Shown here: in pieces, positions 19,647-28,051 of the stretch
How the letters are laid out: each line of letters opens with the position of its first letter
How positions within the stretch are numbered: position 1 is the stretch's first letter
Assembly: GCA_944320725.1 (NCBI GenBank)
Contig: CALUIM010000011.1
Span: 35,648-99,647, forward strand
DNA from: an uncultured Coriobacteriaceae bacterium
GTDB taxonomy: Bacteria > Actinomycetota > Coriobacteriia > Coriobacteriales > Coriobacteriaceae
DNA length: 64,000 nt
Reading direction: 5' to 3'
Notes under the pieces: generated by a model
What the model was told of the DNA's origin: nothing
Databases searched by the model: none
The model's input: only the letters and a program-made list of their open reading frames with translations
Made by a program: the position numbers and the translations under genes

Positions 19647-21467
19647 ATGCTGTTTGAGAACGACAGCTCGTACGGCGCACTCGGAGAGATGTGCTCCAAT
19701 ACGAGCCGGCGCCTGGGAGCAAACGCCCGAGGCACCTGCCCGGTCGACATGACGCGCGCACTCGTGGGCGTCGCACATGCTCAGAGCTGCGGCAAGTGCA
19801 CGCCGTGCCGCGTGGGCCTGGGCGCCATGACCGATATGCTCGAGCAGATCATCGGCGGCACCGCCGAGGCGGGCACCATCGAGCGCCTCGAAGATCTTGC
19901 CGAGCAGATTCGCGTGAGCTCCGACTGCGCCGTGGGCTACCAGGCTGCCGAGCAGGTGATCATGAGCATCAAGGCATTCCGCGACGACTTCGAGTACCAC
20001 GCGAACACCGGACGCTGCCTGCGCAGCGCGAGCCAGGGTGTGCCGTGCGAGGTATCGTGCCCGGCGCACGTGGACATCCCGGGCTACATCGCGCTCACCG
20101 CCGCCGGGCGCTTCGACGAGGCGGTCGAGCTCATCCGCAAAGACAATCCCTTCCCCTCTGCCTGCGCCTATGTGTGCGAGCACCCCTGTGAGGAAACCTG
20201 CCGTCGCACCATGGTGGACGACGCGGTGAACATCCGCGGCATCAAGCGCTACGCGGTCGACCATGCCCGCGGCCCGCGCGCCTGCGACCGGGGGCCTGCC
20301 ATCGGCAAGCGCATCGCCGTGGTGGGCGCGGGTCCTTCGGGCCTTACCTGCGGCTACTTCCTCGCGCGCATGGGACACGAGGTCATCGCCTTCGAACAGC
20401 GCGAGAAGGCCGGCGGCATGCTGCGCTACGGCATCCCCAACTACCGCCTGCCCAAGACCATCCTGGATGACGAGATCGCCTCGATCGAGGCGGCGGGTGT
20501 CGAGATTCGCTGCGGCATCACCGTGGGTGAAGACATCACGCTCGAGGAACTCGAACGCGATTTCGACGTTATCTACATCGCCATGGGCGCGCACGGCGAC
20601 AAGAAGCTCCGCATGCCCGGCGAGGACGCCGTGGGCGTTGTGCCGGCGGTGCAGATGCTCCGCGAGATTGGCCTGGGGCGTACGCCGGATTACACCGGGC
20701 TCGAGGTATGCGTCATCGGCGGCGGCAACGTGGCCATGGATGCCGCGCGCTCCGCGGTGCGCTGCGGTGCCAAGCGCGTCACGGTGGTCTACCGCCGGCG
20801 CACGTCCGATATGACCGCGCTTCCCGAGGAGATTGAGGGCACCATCGCCGATGGCTGCGAGATCGCCGACCTCATGGCGCCCCTCGAGATCCTCACCGAC
20901 GAAGCGGGCCGGGTGCGCGCGCTCAAGGCGCAGCCGCAGATCATCGGTCCGGTGAAGCGCGGCCGTCCCGCACCCGTGACCGCCGAGCGCGAACCGCACG
21001 AGTTCCCCTGCCAGGTGGTCATCGTGGCGATTGGCCAAGATATCCAATCCGAGTACTTCGCCGATGAGGGCCTGCCCACCAGCTGGAAGCAGTTTGACGT
21101 CGACGACACGCTCGCCGTCCGCGAGCATGCGAACATCTTCTCCGGCGGCGACTGCATGCGCGGTCCCGCCACGGTGATCCTCGCGATTGCCGACGGCAAG
21201 AAGGCGGCGCGGTCCATCGACACCTACCTGGGATTCCACCACACCATCTCCGTGGATATCGAGCTGCCCACGCCGCGTCTCGACGACCGCGTGCCGTGCG
21301 GCCGCTCCGTGCTGGGCGAGCGCCCCGTCGAGGAACGCACACGCGACTTCGATCTCGTTGAGCACGGCCTCTCCGAGCAGGAGATTCGCCAAGAAACGCT
21401 CAGATGCCTCAACTGCGACCACTTTGGCTGCGGCATCCTGCACGAGGAAGGACGGATGTCATGGTAA
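19647..21467 (+). CDS. GltD-type flavoprotein fused to a NuoF-like Fe-S domain (hydrogenase partner)
   Basis: A 606-residue electron-transfer flavoprotein. Residues 1-105 resemble the C-terminal Fe-S domain of NuoF (SCGKCTPCRVG and SSDCAVG). From about 120 it is glutamate-synthase small-subunit-like: Cys motifs CEVSCPAHVDIPGY and CEHPCEETCRR, FAD fold VVGAGPSGLTCGYFLA, NAD(P) fold VIGGGNVAMDAARSAVR, FSGGDCMRGPATV, and a last cysteine cluster CLNCDHFGC. It lacks the FMN/NADH domain of NuoF. Start ATG 19647 follows AGGAGGGG. Its stop overlaps the hydrogenase start by seven bases, so the two surely form one complex. It probably moves electrons between NAD(P)H and the hydrogenase; true glutamate synthase activity is unlikely without the large subunit. 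Confidence 0.9.
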   Translation: MLFENDSSYGALGEMCSNTSRRLGANARGTCPVDMTRALVGVAHAQSCGKCTPCRVGLGAMTDMLEQIIGGTAEAGTIERLEDLAEQIRVSSDCAVGYQAAEQVIMSIKAFRDDFEYHANTGRCLRSASQGVPCEVSCPAHVDIPGYIALTAAGRFDEAVELIRKDNPFPSACAYVCEHPCEETCRRTMVDDAVNIRGIKRYAVDHARGPRACDRGPAIGKRIAVVGAGPSGLTCGYFLARMGHEVIAFEQREKAGGMLRYGIPNYRLPKTILDDEIASIEAAGVEIRCGITVGEDITLEELERDFDVIYIAMGAHGDKKLRMPGEDAVGVVPAVQMLREIGLGRTPDYTGLEVCVIGGGNVAMDAARSAVRCGAKRVTVVYRRRTSDMTALPEEIEGTIADGCEIADLMAPLEILTDEAGRVRALKAQPQIIGPVKRGRPAPVTAEREPHEFPCQVVIVAIGQDIQSEYFADEGLPTSWKQFDVDDTLAVREHANIFSGGDCMRGPATVILAIADGKKAARSIDTYLGFHHTISVDIELPTPRLDDRVPCGRSVLGERPVEERTRDFDLVEHGLSEQEIRQETLRCLNCDHFGCGILHEEGRMSW

Positions 21468-23203
21468 CCATCACGATCGACGGCGTTACGCTCGAGGCGC
21501 GCGACGGCGCGACGATCCTCGAGGTCGCGCGCGAGCACCATATCGATATCCCCACGCTGTGCTATCTGCGCGAGATCAACGAGATCGGCGCTTGCCGCGT
21601 ATGCCTAGTTGAGGTCGAGGGCATCGACCACCTGGTCGCCGCGTGCAACAACCGTGTGGAAGCAGGCATGGTGATCCACACCGACACCCCGCGCGTGCGG
21701 CGCGCCCGCGTGGCGAACCTGCAGCTCATCCTCTCGCGTCACGACCGCCGCTGCCCCACGTGCTTCCGCAACGGCACCTGCCAGCTCCAGGCGCTCGCCG
21801 ACCGCATGAGCGTGCACGAGGTGCCCTACACCACGTTCTTCGAGACCAAGCCCATCGATGCGCGCTTCCCGCTCGTGCGCGAGCCAGAGAAGTGCATCAA
21901 CTGCCTGCGCTGCGTTTCCACCTGCCAGAAGGTGCAGGAGCTTGGTGTGTGGGACCTTGTGGACTCCGGCAGCCGCGCGCACGTGGACGCCGTGGCAGAA
22001 GATGCGTGCGCCTATTGCGGCCAGTGCATTGTGAACTGCCCCACGGGTGCCCTGCACGAGCGCGACGACACCGACGAGGTCTTCGCCGCCATCAACGATC
22101 CCGACAAGATCGTCATCGCGCAGGTCGCGCCCGCCGTGCGTTCCTCGTGGGCGGAGTACCTCGACCTGCACGGCAAGCGCGCCACGACCGGCCGCATGGT
22201 CGCCGCCATCCGCCGCCTGGGCTTCGACTACGTCTTCGACACCGACTTCGCCGCCGACGTCACCATCATGGAGGAGGGCAGCGAGCTCATCGAGCGCCTC
22301 AAGAAGGGCGCCGAGGGCCCGATGTTCACCTCCTGCTGCCCGGGCTGGGTCCGCTTCGTGAAGACGCGCTACCCCAAACTCGCCGCCAAGCTCTCGAGCA
22401 CCAAGTCGCCGCAGCAGATCTTCGGCGCGCTCGCCAAGACCTACTACGCGCAGCTGCTCGACGTGGACCCGTCCCGCATCTACGTGGTCTCCTACATGCC
22501 GTGCGTCGCCAAGAAGATGGAGGCCGCCTACCCCGGCATGGACTCCACGGGCACCGGCCCGGACGTCGACGCCGTCCTCACCGTGCGCGAGCTCACGCGC
22601 CAGCTGCGGTCGCGCTTCGTGAACGTCGACCTGCTCGACGAGGAGGAGTTCGACACGCCGCTCGGCATCGCGACGGGCGCGGGCCACATCTTCGGCGTGA
22701 CGGGCGGTGTCATGGAGGCGGCGCTCCGCTCGGCCTACTACCTGGTCACCGGCGAGAACCCCGATGCGGACGCCTTCCGCGACGTGCGCTCCGAGGGCCC
22801 GGAGCGCGGCTGGCGCGAGCGCGAGTTCGACCTCGACGGCCGCACGCTCAGGGTCGCCGTGGCGAGCGGCCTCGCGAACGCCAACGTCCTCTGCCGCGCG
22901 CTCGAGCGCGGCGAGGTCACCTACGACTTCGTCGAGATCATGGCGTGCCCGGGCGGCTGCGTGGGCGGCGGCGGCCAGCCCATCATCGAGGGTTTCAACC
23001 TCTCCGCCGACCGCGGCTGCACGCTGCGCATCATCGACGAGCAGAGCGAGCTGCGCTTCAGCCACGAGAACCCGGCGGTCCAGGCCTGCTACCGGGACTT
23101 CCTGGGCTCCCCGCTCTCCGAGCGCGCCGAGGAGCTCCTGCACTCCGACCACGCGGACTGGAAGATGCCCTTCCGCGTTGACCGCGCGGGCGCGCCCGCC
23201 TAG
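21461..23203 (+). CDS. hydA: [FeFe] hydrogenase catalytic subunit (group A)
   Basis: Reversible H2 enzyme. The 580 residues run: N-terminal [2Fe-2S] domain (Cys at CYLREINEIGACRVCLVE), a His-ligated [4Fe-4S] site (HDRRCPTCFRNGTC), two ferredoxin clusters (CINCLRCVSTCQKV, CAYCGQCIVNCPTG), then the H-cluster domain with L1 TSCCPGW, L2 MPCVAKKMEA and L3 MACPGGCVGGGGQP. The cysteine used for proton transfer (second Cys of TSCC) is present. L2 has Val-Ala where the clostridial CpI enzyme has Thr-Ser. Start ATG 21461 overlaps the flavoprotein; GAAGGA is upstream. The gltD-like neighbour suggests the glutamate-synthase-linked group A2 of the hydrogenase classification, an inference. No maturases HydE/F/G are in this window. 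Confidence 0.95.
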   Translation: MVTITIDGVTLEARDGATILEVAREHHIDIPTLCYLREINEIGACRVCLVEVEGIDHLVAACNNRVEAGMVIHTDTPRVRRARVANLQLILSRHDRRCPTCFRNGTCQLQALADRMSVHEVPYTTFFETKPIDARFPLVREPEKCINCLRCVSTCQKVQELGVWDLVDSGSRAHVDAVAEDACAYCGQCIVNCPTGALHERDDTDEVFAAINDPDKIVIAQVAPAVRSSWAEYLDLHGKRATTGRMVAAIRRLGFDYVFDTDFAADVTIMEEGSELIERLKKGAEGPMFTSCCPGWVRFVKTRYPKLAAKLSSTKSPQQIFGALAKTYYAQLLDVDPSRIYVVSYMPCVAKKMEAAYPGMDSTGTGPDVDAVLTVRELTRQLRSRFVNVDLLDEEEFDTPLGIATGAGHIFGVTGGVMEAALRSAYYLVTGENPDADAFRDVRSEGPERGWREREFDLDGRTLRVAVASGLANANVLCRALERGEVTYDFVEIMACPGGCVGGGGQPIIEGFNLSADRGCTLRIIDEQSELRFSHENPAVQACYRDFLGSPLSERAEELLHSDHADWKMPFRVDRAGAPA

Positions 23204-23213
23204 CAAACCGCGT

Positions 23214-23248
23214 GCGGTGCCCGGGGCAGGCTCGCGCCCGGGCACCGC
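23214..23248. other. Hairpin after hydA
   Basis: GCGGTGCCCGGG (23214-23225) and its perfect complement (23237-23248) with an 11-base loop, 10 bases after the hydrogenase stop. No T-run, so an intrinsic terminator is doubtful; a TATACT at 23333 could be a -10 for the next gene. Confidence 0.55.
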
Positions 23249-23374
23249 GCAAGCGGCACAAGGCCCCTTGGGAGCACCGGTGGCACCGGTGCGGCCACCG
23301 GCGGTGCGCCGAGGCCGCGCCGAGCTGCGCGCTATACTGGCTTGAAGACACCTCCACCACGGTAAGGAGCTTCC

Positions 23375-24514
23375 ATGCGTACGGATTCCCAGATGGTTAC
23401 GATCAGCCGTCGCGCCCTCGTGGGCGCCGCGGGCGCCACCCTCGCCGGACTCGGCCTCGCCGCCTGCACCGGCGAGCCCGCAGGCACCGGCAGCGTCGGC
23501 TCCGCCTCCGGCAGCGCGCCCGCCGCAAGCGAGGTCGTGACCACCATGCGCGTGGGCGCACTCCAGGGCCCCACCGGCATGGGGCTCATCGGCCTCATGG
23601 ACGGCACCGGCGCGGTCGAGGAGCTCGCCGCGGCGAACGGCACGGAGCTTACCGAGGACTCCCCTGTGGGCAAGAACCCCGCCGGGCTCGATGCGCTCGC
23701 CAACAGCTACGAGTTCACGCTCGCCGGTTCAGCCGACGAGCTCGCCCCGCAGCTCATCCAAGGCGACCTCGACGTGCTCTGCGTGCCCGCCAACCTCGCG
23801 GCGACCCTCTACCAGAAGACCGAGGGCGTGCTCACGGTGCTCTGCGTGAACACGCTCGGCGTGCTCGACATCGTCGAGGCGGGCGATACCGTGCACGAGA
23901 TCGCCGACCTCGCCGGCCGCACCATCTACTCGGCCGGGCGCGGATCCACCCCGCAGTACGCCCTCGAGTACCTGCTCCGCGAGAACGGGGTCGATCCCGA
24001 GGCGGATGTCACCATCCAGTGGGTGAGCGAGCACGCCGAGTGCCTCGCGGCGCTCCAGACGGACCCGAGTATCGTGTGCATGCTGCCCCAGCCGTTCGCC
24101 ACGAGCGCCCTCGCGCAGGTGGAAGGCGCGCGCATCGCGCTCGACCTCACCGAGGCGTGGAACGAGACGGCGCAGGCGAACGGCTCCGACTCGCAGCTCA
24201 TCACCGGCGTCGCCGTGGCCCGCCGCGCGTTCACCGACGAGTTCCCCTCCACGGTCTCCGAGTTCTTGGACGCCTACGCCGCCTCTGTGGACTTCGTGAA
24301 CGACGACCCCGCCACGGCGGCTCAGCTCATCGGTGCCGCGGGGATCATCGCCGCCCCGGTCGCCGAGAAGGCGATCCCCTACTGCAACATCGTCTGCATG
24401 ACGGGCGACGAGATGCGCTCCGGCCTCGAGGGCTATCTCGAGACGCTCTACGACGCCGATCCCGAGTCCGTCGGCGGCGCGCTGCCCGCAGACGACTTCT
24501 ACTACGAGACGTAA
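23375..24514 (+). CDS. ABC transporter substrate-binding lipoprotein (NitT/TauT type)
   Basis: Solute-binding protein of 379 residues with a Tat-like signal (SRRALVGAAGATLAG) ending in a lipobox LGLAAC, so exported folded and lipidated. The body has the SsuA/TauA-like order: MRVGALQGPTGMGLIGLMD, then LIQGDLDVLCVPANLAATLY, then AECLAALQTDPSIVCMLPQP, with two lobes. Such proteins bind sulfonates, nitrate, thiamine precursors or similar; nothing here decides which. AAGGAG lies five bases before ATG 23375. The fused permease-ATPase gene follows after ten bases, so the transporter is complete with two genes. Confidence 0.92.
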   Translation: MRTDSQMVTISRRALVGAAGATLAGLGLAACTGEPAGTGSVGSASGSAPAASEVVTTMRVGALQGPTGMGLIGLMDGTGAVEELAAANGTELTEDSPVGKNPAGLDALANSYEFTLAGSADELAPQLIQGDLDVLCVPANLAATLYQKTEGVLTVLCVNTLGVLDIVEAGDTVHEIADLAGRTIYSAGRGSTPQYALEYLLRENGVDPEADVTIQWVSEHAECLAALQTDPSIVCMLPQPFATSALAQVEGARIALDLTEAWNETAQANGSDSQLITGVAVARRAFTDEFPSTVSEFLDAYAASVDFVNDDPATAAQLIGAAGIIAAPVAEKAIPYCNIVCMTGDEMRSGLEGYLETLYDADPESVGGALPADDFYYET

Positions 24515-24524
24515 GGGCGAGCCC

Positions 24525-25982
24525 ATGCGCCGCACCCGCAAGAGCCTCGCCCCCTGGGCCGTCGTTGCCTGGGTCGCGCTTTGGCAGGTCGCCTCGATGG
24601 CCTGGGACATCCCGTTGCTGCTCCCCGGCCCCCTCGATGTCGGCGCTCGACTTCTCGCGCTCGTGCCCGACCCCGCGTTCTGGCGGCGCGTCCTCTTCTC
24701 GCTCGCGCGCATCGCCGCGGGCTTCGCGGCGGGGGCGGTCGCGGGCGGCATCGGGGCGCTCGCCGCGTCGCGCTGGCGCGCCGTCGAGGACCTGCTCGCC
24801 CCGCCCATGGCGCTCGCGAAAAGCGTTCCGGTCGCCTCGATCACGGTGCTCGCGCTCGTGTGGCTGCGCGCCGCGAACCTCGCGGTGCTCGTCGTCATGC
24901 TCGTCGTCATGCCCTTGGTGTACGAGAGCATGCTGAGCGGCCTGCGCACGACCGACCCCGCGCTCGATGAGGCGGCGGCGCTCTTCGGCATCGGGGGCGG
25001 CCGGCTCCTGCGCTTTTTCGTCATGCCGCGGCTCTACCCCCACCTCGAGGCGGCGCTCGGCACCGTCCTCGGCATGGCCTGGAAGGCCGGCGTCGCAGCC
25101 GAGGTCATCGGCATCCCCACGGGCTCGCTCGGCGAGGCCGTCTACGACGCGAAGGTCTACTTCGACACCGCCGGGCTCTTCGCCGTGACGATCGCCGTCG
25201 TCGCGGCGAGCTCGCTCACCACGTGGCTCGTGCGGTCGGCGCTCCGCGCGCTCGAGCCTGCCGCTTGCGGCGGCGCGGGGCATGCGCGGCGCTTCGAGAC
25301 GGTTGACGGGCGGAGCGCCGGCTCCGTCACGACGTCGATGGGGGGCACCGGCACCCAGGCGGGGCTCGTACTCGAAGGCGTATCCAAGTCCTATGACGCA
25401 CGCACCGTGCTTGAGGATGTCGCCTTCTCCGTGCAGCCGGGGACCCCCGTCTGCCTCATGGCGCCCTCCGGCTCGGGCAAGACGACGCTGCTGCGCATCG
25501 TCGCGGGCCTGGAGCGGGCCGATCGCGGTACGGTGACCATGGATGACGAGCCGGGCTGGCTGCCACGGGTCTCGATGGCGTTCCAAGACGACCGGCTGGC
25601 CGAGCAGGCAAGCGCGATCGCAAACGTGCGGCTCCCCCTTGCACCCGGCAGCCGAGCATGGCACGAGGCGCCCGAGCTGTTGCGCGCGCTCGGTCTCGGC
25701 GAGATGATGCTCCATCCCGCCGGCACCTGTTCGGGCGGCGAACGGCGGCGCATCGCGCTCGCCCGGGCGCTCCTCGCTCCCCATGACATCCTGCTGCTCG
25801 ACGAACCCTTCTCGGGTCTCGATACCGCGAGAAGGGAGCACACAGCTCAATTGGTGCGCTCCCTCGAACGGAATCGAATCGTTATCATCGCTACCCACGA
25901 CTTCATGGATGTCAAGTCCTTCAAGGCACGTATCATCCAACTCGCCGCGGGCAAGCACGAGCCCGTCGGCCAAGCAAGTTAA
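24525..25982 (+). CDS. ABC transporter permease-ATPase fusion (NitT/TauT family)
   Basis: One 485-residue chain carries both the membrane and the nucleotide-binding domain. Residues 1-240: six predicted helices and the permease coupling motif EAAALFGIGGGRLLRFFVMP (149-168). A linker of about 40 residues follows, then the ATPase: Walker A APSGSGKTT (313-321), Q-loop FQDD, signature CSGGERRR (402-409), Walker B ILLLDEP, switch THD. It would dimerise to give a full transporter with the lipoprotein upstream. These two proteins are normally separate; the frame is open with no stop between them. An internal ATG at codon 272 could give a separate ATPase. The stop is shared with the convergent hydrolase gene through TTAA. 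Confidence 0.9.
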   Translation: MRRTRKSLAPWAVVAWVALWQVASMAWDIPLLLPGPLDVGARLLALVPDPAFWRRVLFSLARIAAGFAAGAVAGGIGALAASRWRAVEDLLAPPMALAKSVPVASITVLALVWLRAANLAVLVVMLVVMPLVYESMLSGLRTTDPALDEAAALFGIGGGRLLRFFVMPRLYPHLEAALGTVLGMAWKAGVAAEVIGIPTGSLGEAVYDAKVYFDTAGLFAVTIAVVAASSLTTWLVRSALRALEPAACGGAGHARRFETVDGRSAGSVTTSMGGTGTQAGLVLEGVSKSYDARTVLEDVAFSVQPGTPVCLMAPSGSGKTTLLRIVAGLERADRGTVTMDDEPGWLPRVSMAFQDDRLAEQASAIANVRLPLAPGSRAWHEAPELLRALGLGEMMLHPAGTCSGGERRRIALARALLAPHDILLLDEPFSGLDTARREHTAQLVRSLERNRIVIIATHDFMDVKSFKARIIQLAAGKHEPVGQAS

Positions 25983-27130
25983 CCGCGCGCGGCCTCGAGC
26001 ATGCGAGGAACCATCCAATCGGCACCAAAGCACCCAGCTGAATCCATTTGATCGTTCACGCAGTGCGCGTTGCCGGGATAATCGGCATAGTGCTTCTCTG
26101 TTGAAGAGACGAGGTCGTAGATGCGGTGCGCACCCTCGACGCCAATAATCGGGTCCTCGTGGCTATGGATGATGAGCACCGGACACGTGATGTTATGCAA
26201 ATCGTCGGTACAATCCATACGCGTTGACATCTCGGAGCACACCTCGAGCGGCTGGTCAAACTTGAGCTGGAACCCACCCAGATAGAAGTTGGGAATGCCC
26301 ATCCAGGGGTGTTTGGTGAGCGTGTCGGTCTTATCGGTACCGCCACGAACCACGAGGCCGCAGATATCGTCGTTAAGTGCGCAGGCAGCCTGAGCAGCAA
26401 GGAATCCGCCGTAGCTCATGCCATACAGCGCGATCTTGTTACCCACGCGATCATCGGCCTTCACATAATCGATTACGGTACGAACGGCATCGACATAGTT
26501 TGTCTCGGTAAGCCACATCTTCTTGAAGTACAGCGATGTCCCCTGGCCGGGACCGTCGAAGATGATGAACGGGACGCCACGCTCGAAGAAGTACCACGCC
26601 GTCGAGAAGTTTTCTTCTTTGAACCCTGTCGCTCCGGGGATGAATACCAATACAGGGGTTTCGGACGTCGTGCCCTCAGGAATACCGTAGTAGGCATCCA
26701 TGGTCTTTCCCTCAAAGGGAATCTCGATGCATTCAACGTGCTCGGGACGGAGCTCCCATTTTTTAGAAAAACATTTGGGGATCTGAGAATAAATGCGAAT
26801 CTTCTCGTCGGTGATGGCATCGTGGATGCCGTAGTCTGCTACACGGAACATCGCCTCGGCACGACCATAAAAATCGGACGCGGTGACATTGTTACCTGCC
26901 GTCTCAGCCTCTTCAGCTTGCCCAAGCCGACGCAAGCCAATCTCCTCAGCCACGTCAACGAAGTCCTCCCGCTCATCCTCGGAGATCGGCGTGAAGCTCT
27001 TCCCCACACATGTGCAGTCGCACTCCGTTCGGTTGGTGAGCTCAATGAAGTCCTCGATGTTCATACCGCCCGAAATCATGCGCCCCGGATTCTGAGCGCC
27101 TGGACGCCCCCGCTTTACCTGCTCTGCCAT
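25979..27130 (-). CDS. Alpha/beta hydrolase
   Basis: A 383-residue serine hydrolase with a helical N-terminal region of about 140 residues before the catalytic fold. The nucleophile elbow is GMSYGGF, the acid is probably the Asp of HSHEDPIIG and the base the His of NAHCVND; the oxyanion loop is near IPGATGF. The layout recalls the family of 2,6-dihydroxypseudooxynicotine hydrolase and FrsA-like esterases, but the substrate is unknown. AAAGGAG lies seven bases before ATG 27130. Codons are less GC-rich than the neighbours, as for tetR, so the pair may have been acquired. A TetR gene is divergent, and its likely operators overlap this promoter. Confidence 0.88.
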   Translation of the reverse strand: MAEQVKRGRPGAQNPGRMISGGMNIEDFIELTNRTECDCTCVGKSFTPISEDEREDFVDVAEEIGLRRLGQAEEAETAGNNVTASDFYGRAEAMFRVADYGIHDAITDEKIRIYSQIPKCFSKKWELRPEHVECIEIPFEGKTMDAYYGIPEGTTSETPVLVFIPGATGFKEENFSTAWYFFERGVPFIIFDGPGQGTSLYFKKMWLTETNYVDAVRTVIDYVKADDRVGNKIALYGMSYGGFLAAQAACALNDDICGLVVRGGTDKTDTLTKHPWMGIPNFYLGGFQLKFDQPLEVCSEMSTRMDCTDDLHNITCPVLIIHSHEDPIIGVEGAHRIYDLVSSTEKHYADYPGNAHCVNDQMDSAGCFGADWMVPRMLEAARG

Positions 27131-27145
27131 GGTATCTCCTTTCTC

Positions 27146-27160
27146 AGTACAATGTACTGT
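27146..27160. promoter_or_regulatory. TetR operator O1
   Basis: Perfect palindrome CAGTACA-A-TGTACTG directly before the hydrolase ribosome-binding site; same half-site as O2. Confidence 0.65.
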
Positions 27161-27176
27161 AACGACGATGCCATCG

Positions 27177-27197
27177 TACAGTACGTTGTACTGTACG
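27177..27197. promoter_or_regulatory. TetR operator O2
   Basis: Perfect palindrome GTACAGTAC, three-base spacer, GTACTGTAC. It covers the -10 of the hydrolase promoter, so binding should block transcription. Confidence 0.72.
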
Positions 27198-27208
27198 GGT
27201 CTTTCAAT
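27179..27208 (-). promoter_or_regulatory. Promoter of the hydrolase
   Basis: TTGAAA and TACTGT separated by 18 bases on the minus strand; the -10 lies within operator O2. Confidence 0.5.
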
Positions 27209-27228
27209 TCGTGTGAACGGTCATTTTA

Positions 27229-27240
27229 GTACGGTGTACG
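27229..27240. promoter_or_regulatory. Degenerate operator O3
   Basis: AGTACGGTGTAC shares GTAC half-sites with O1 and O2; a fourth variant, CGTACTCGTACTAG, follows at about 27288. Probably autoregulatory sites for tetR. Confidence 0.4.
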
Positions 27241-27361
27241 GCATTATCGGGGGGCCGGCAAGCTTCGCGTACCTTTTGGCATGAACCGTACTCGTACTAG
27301 AATGAGACGATATGCCAGCGCAACGACTATGCGCCGTTGCGCATATAGCGGGAGGACCATC

Positions 27362-27994
27362 ATGGCAAGTGAAGCGCGAGCAAGGATCTGCTCTACAGCG
27401 GTTAGACTTTTCAACGAGCATGGATATGATTCCGTATCCCTGCGTCAAATCGCCGCAGCCGCTGGCACTACCATCGGAAATCTCACCTACCACTTTGCTC
27501 GCAAGGACGATCTACTCCAAGCGATTCTGTCTGACCTGCACGGTAACTTCTCAGGCAGGTTTCGTACCGACCTCCATGGGCAAGACCTTGCATCGGGAAT
27601 TGTAGAACTCGTACTCCTCAACGAAGAGAATGAGAGACTTTACCCCTTCTACTTTAAGAACATTTCGGAGATTGTGCGGCAATCGGAGACGCTACGGCAG
27701 AAGGGGTTTGATTTTGCTGCTGAGCTGTTCCACTACTACACCCATTCGCTTCAAACACTTTGGGATGATGGCTGGATACGGCAAGACTTCAAACGAGAAT
27801 CTACGTCCGTTCTCGCCTACAGCATCGTGCAGATGGAGTCGGGTTGGATTGAAGCAAACGCTCCGTATTCGAATGAACAATTACCGCGTATAAACGTGTC
27901 AATCGCAGTTTGCCACCTGCTCGCCGCACATATGGCTCCGGTTCATCTTGCAGACTTCCGAGCAATTTGTACTGACAGAGGCATCGACATCTAG
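27362..27994 (+). CDS. TetR/AcrR family transcriptional regulator
   Basis: A 210-residue repressor. The N-terminal helix-turn-helix is clear: RICSTAVRLFNEHGYDSVSLRQIAAAAGTT followed by IGNLTYHFARKDDLLQAIL; the rest is a ligand-binding helical domain. It is divergent from the alpha/beta hydrolase, and palindromes with GTAC half-sites between them are the likely operators, so it probably represses both until the hydrolase substrate or a related compound binds. Start ATG 27362 follows GGAGGACC; the frame upstream is open but lacks a ribosome-binding site. Its lower GC matches the hydrolase. Confidence 0.93.
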   Translation: MASEARARICSTAVRLFNEHGYDSVSLRQIAAAAGTTIGNLTYHFARKDDLLQAILSDLHGNFSGRFRTDLHGQDLASGIVELVLLNEENERLYPFYFKNISEIVRQSETLRQKGFDFAAELFHYYTHSLQTLWDDGWIRQDFKRESTSVLAYSIVQMESGWIEANAPYSNEQLPRINVSIAVCHLLAAHMAPVHLADFRAICTDRGIDI

Positions 27995-28051
27995 CAGCAC
28001 TATCAAACGATCGCAAGGCCTTGTACCTCCGCGGAAGCGAAGAAAAGATTC

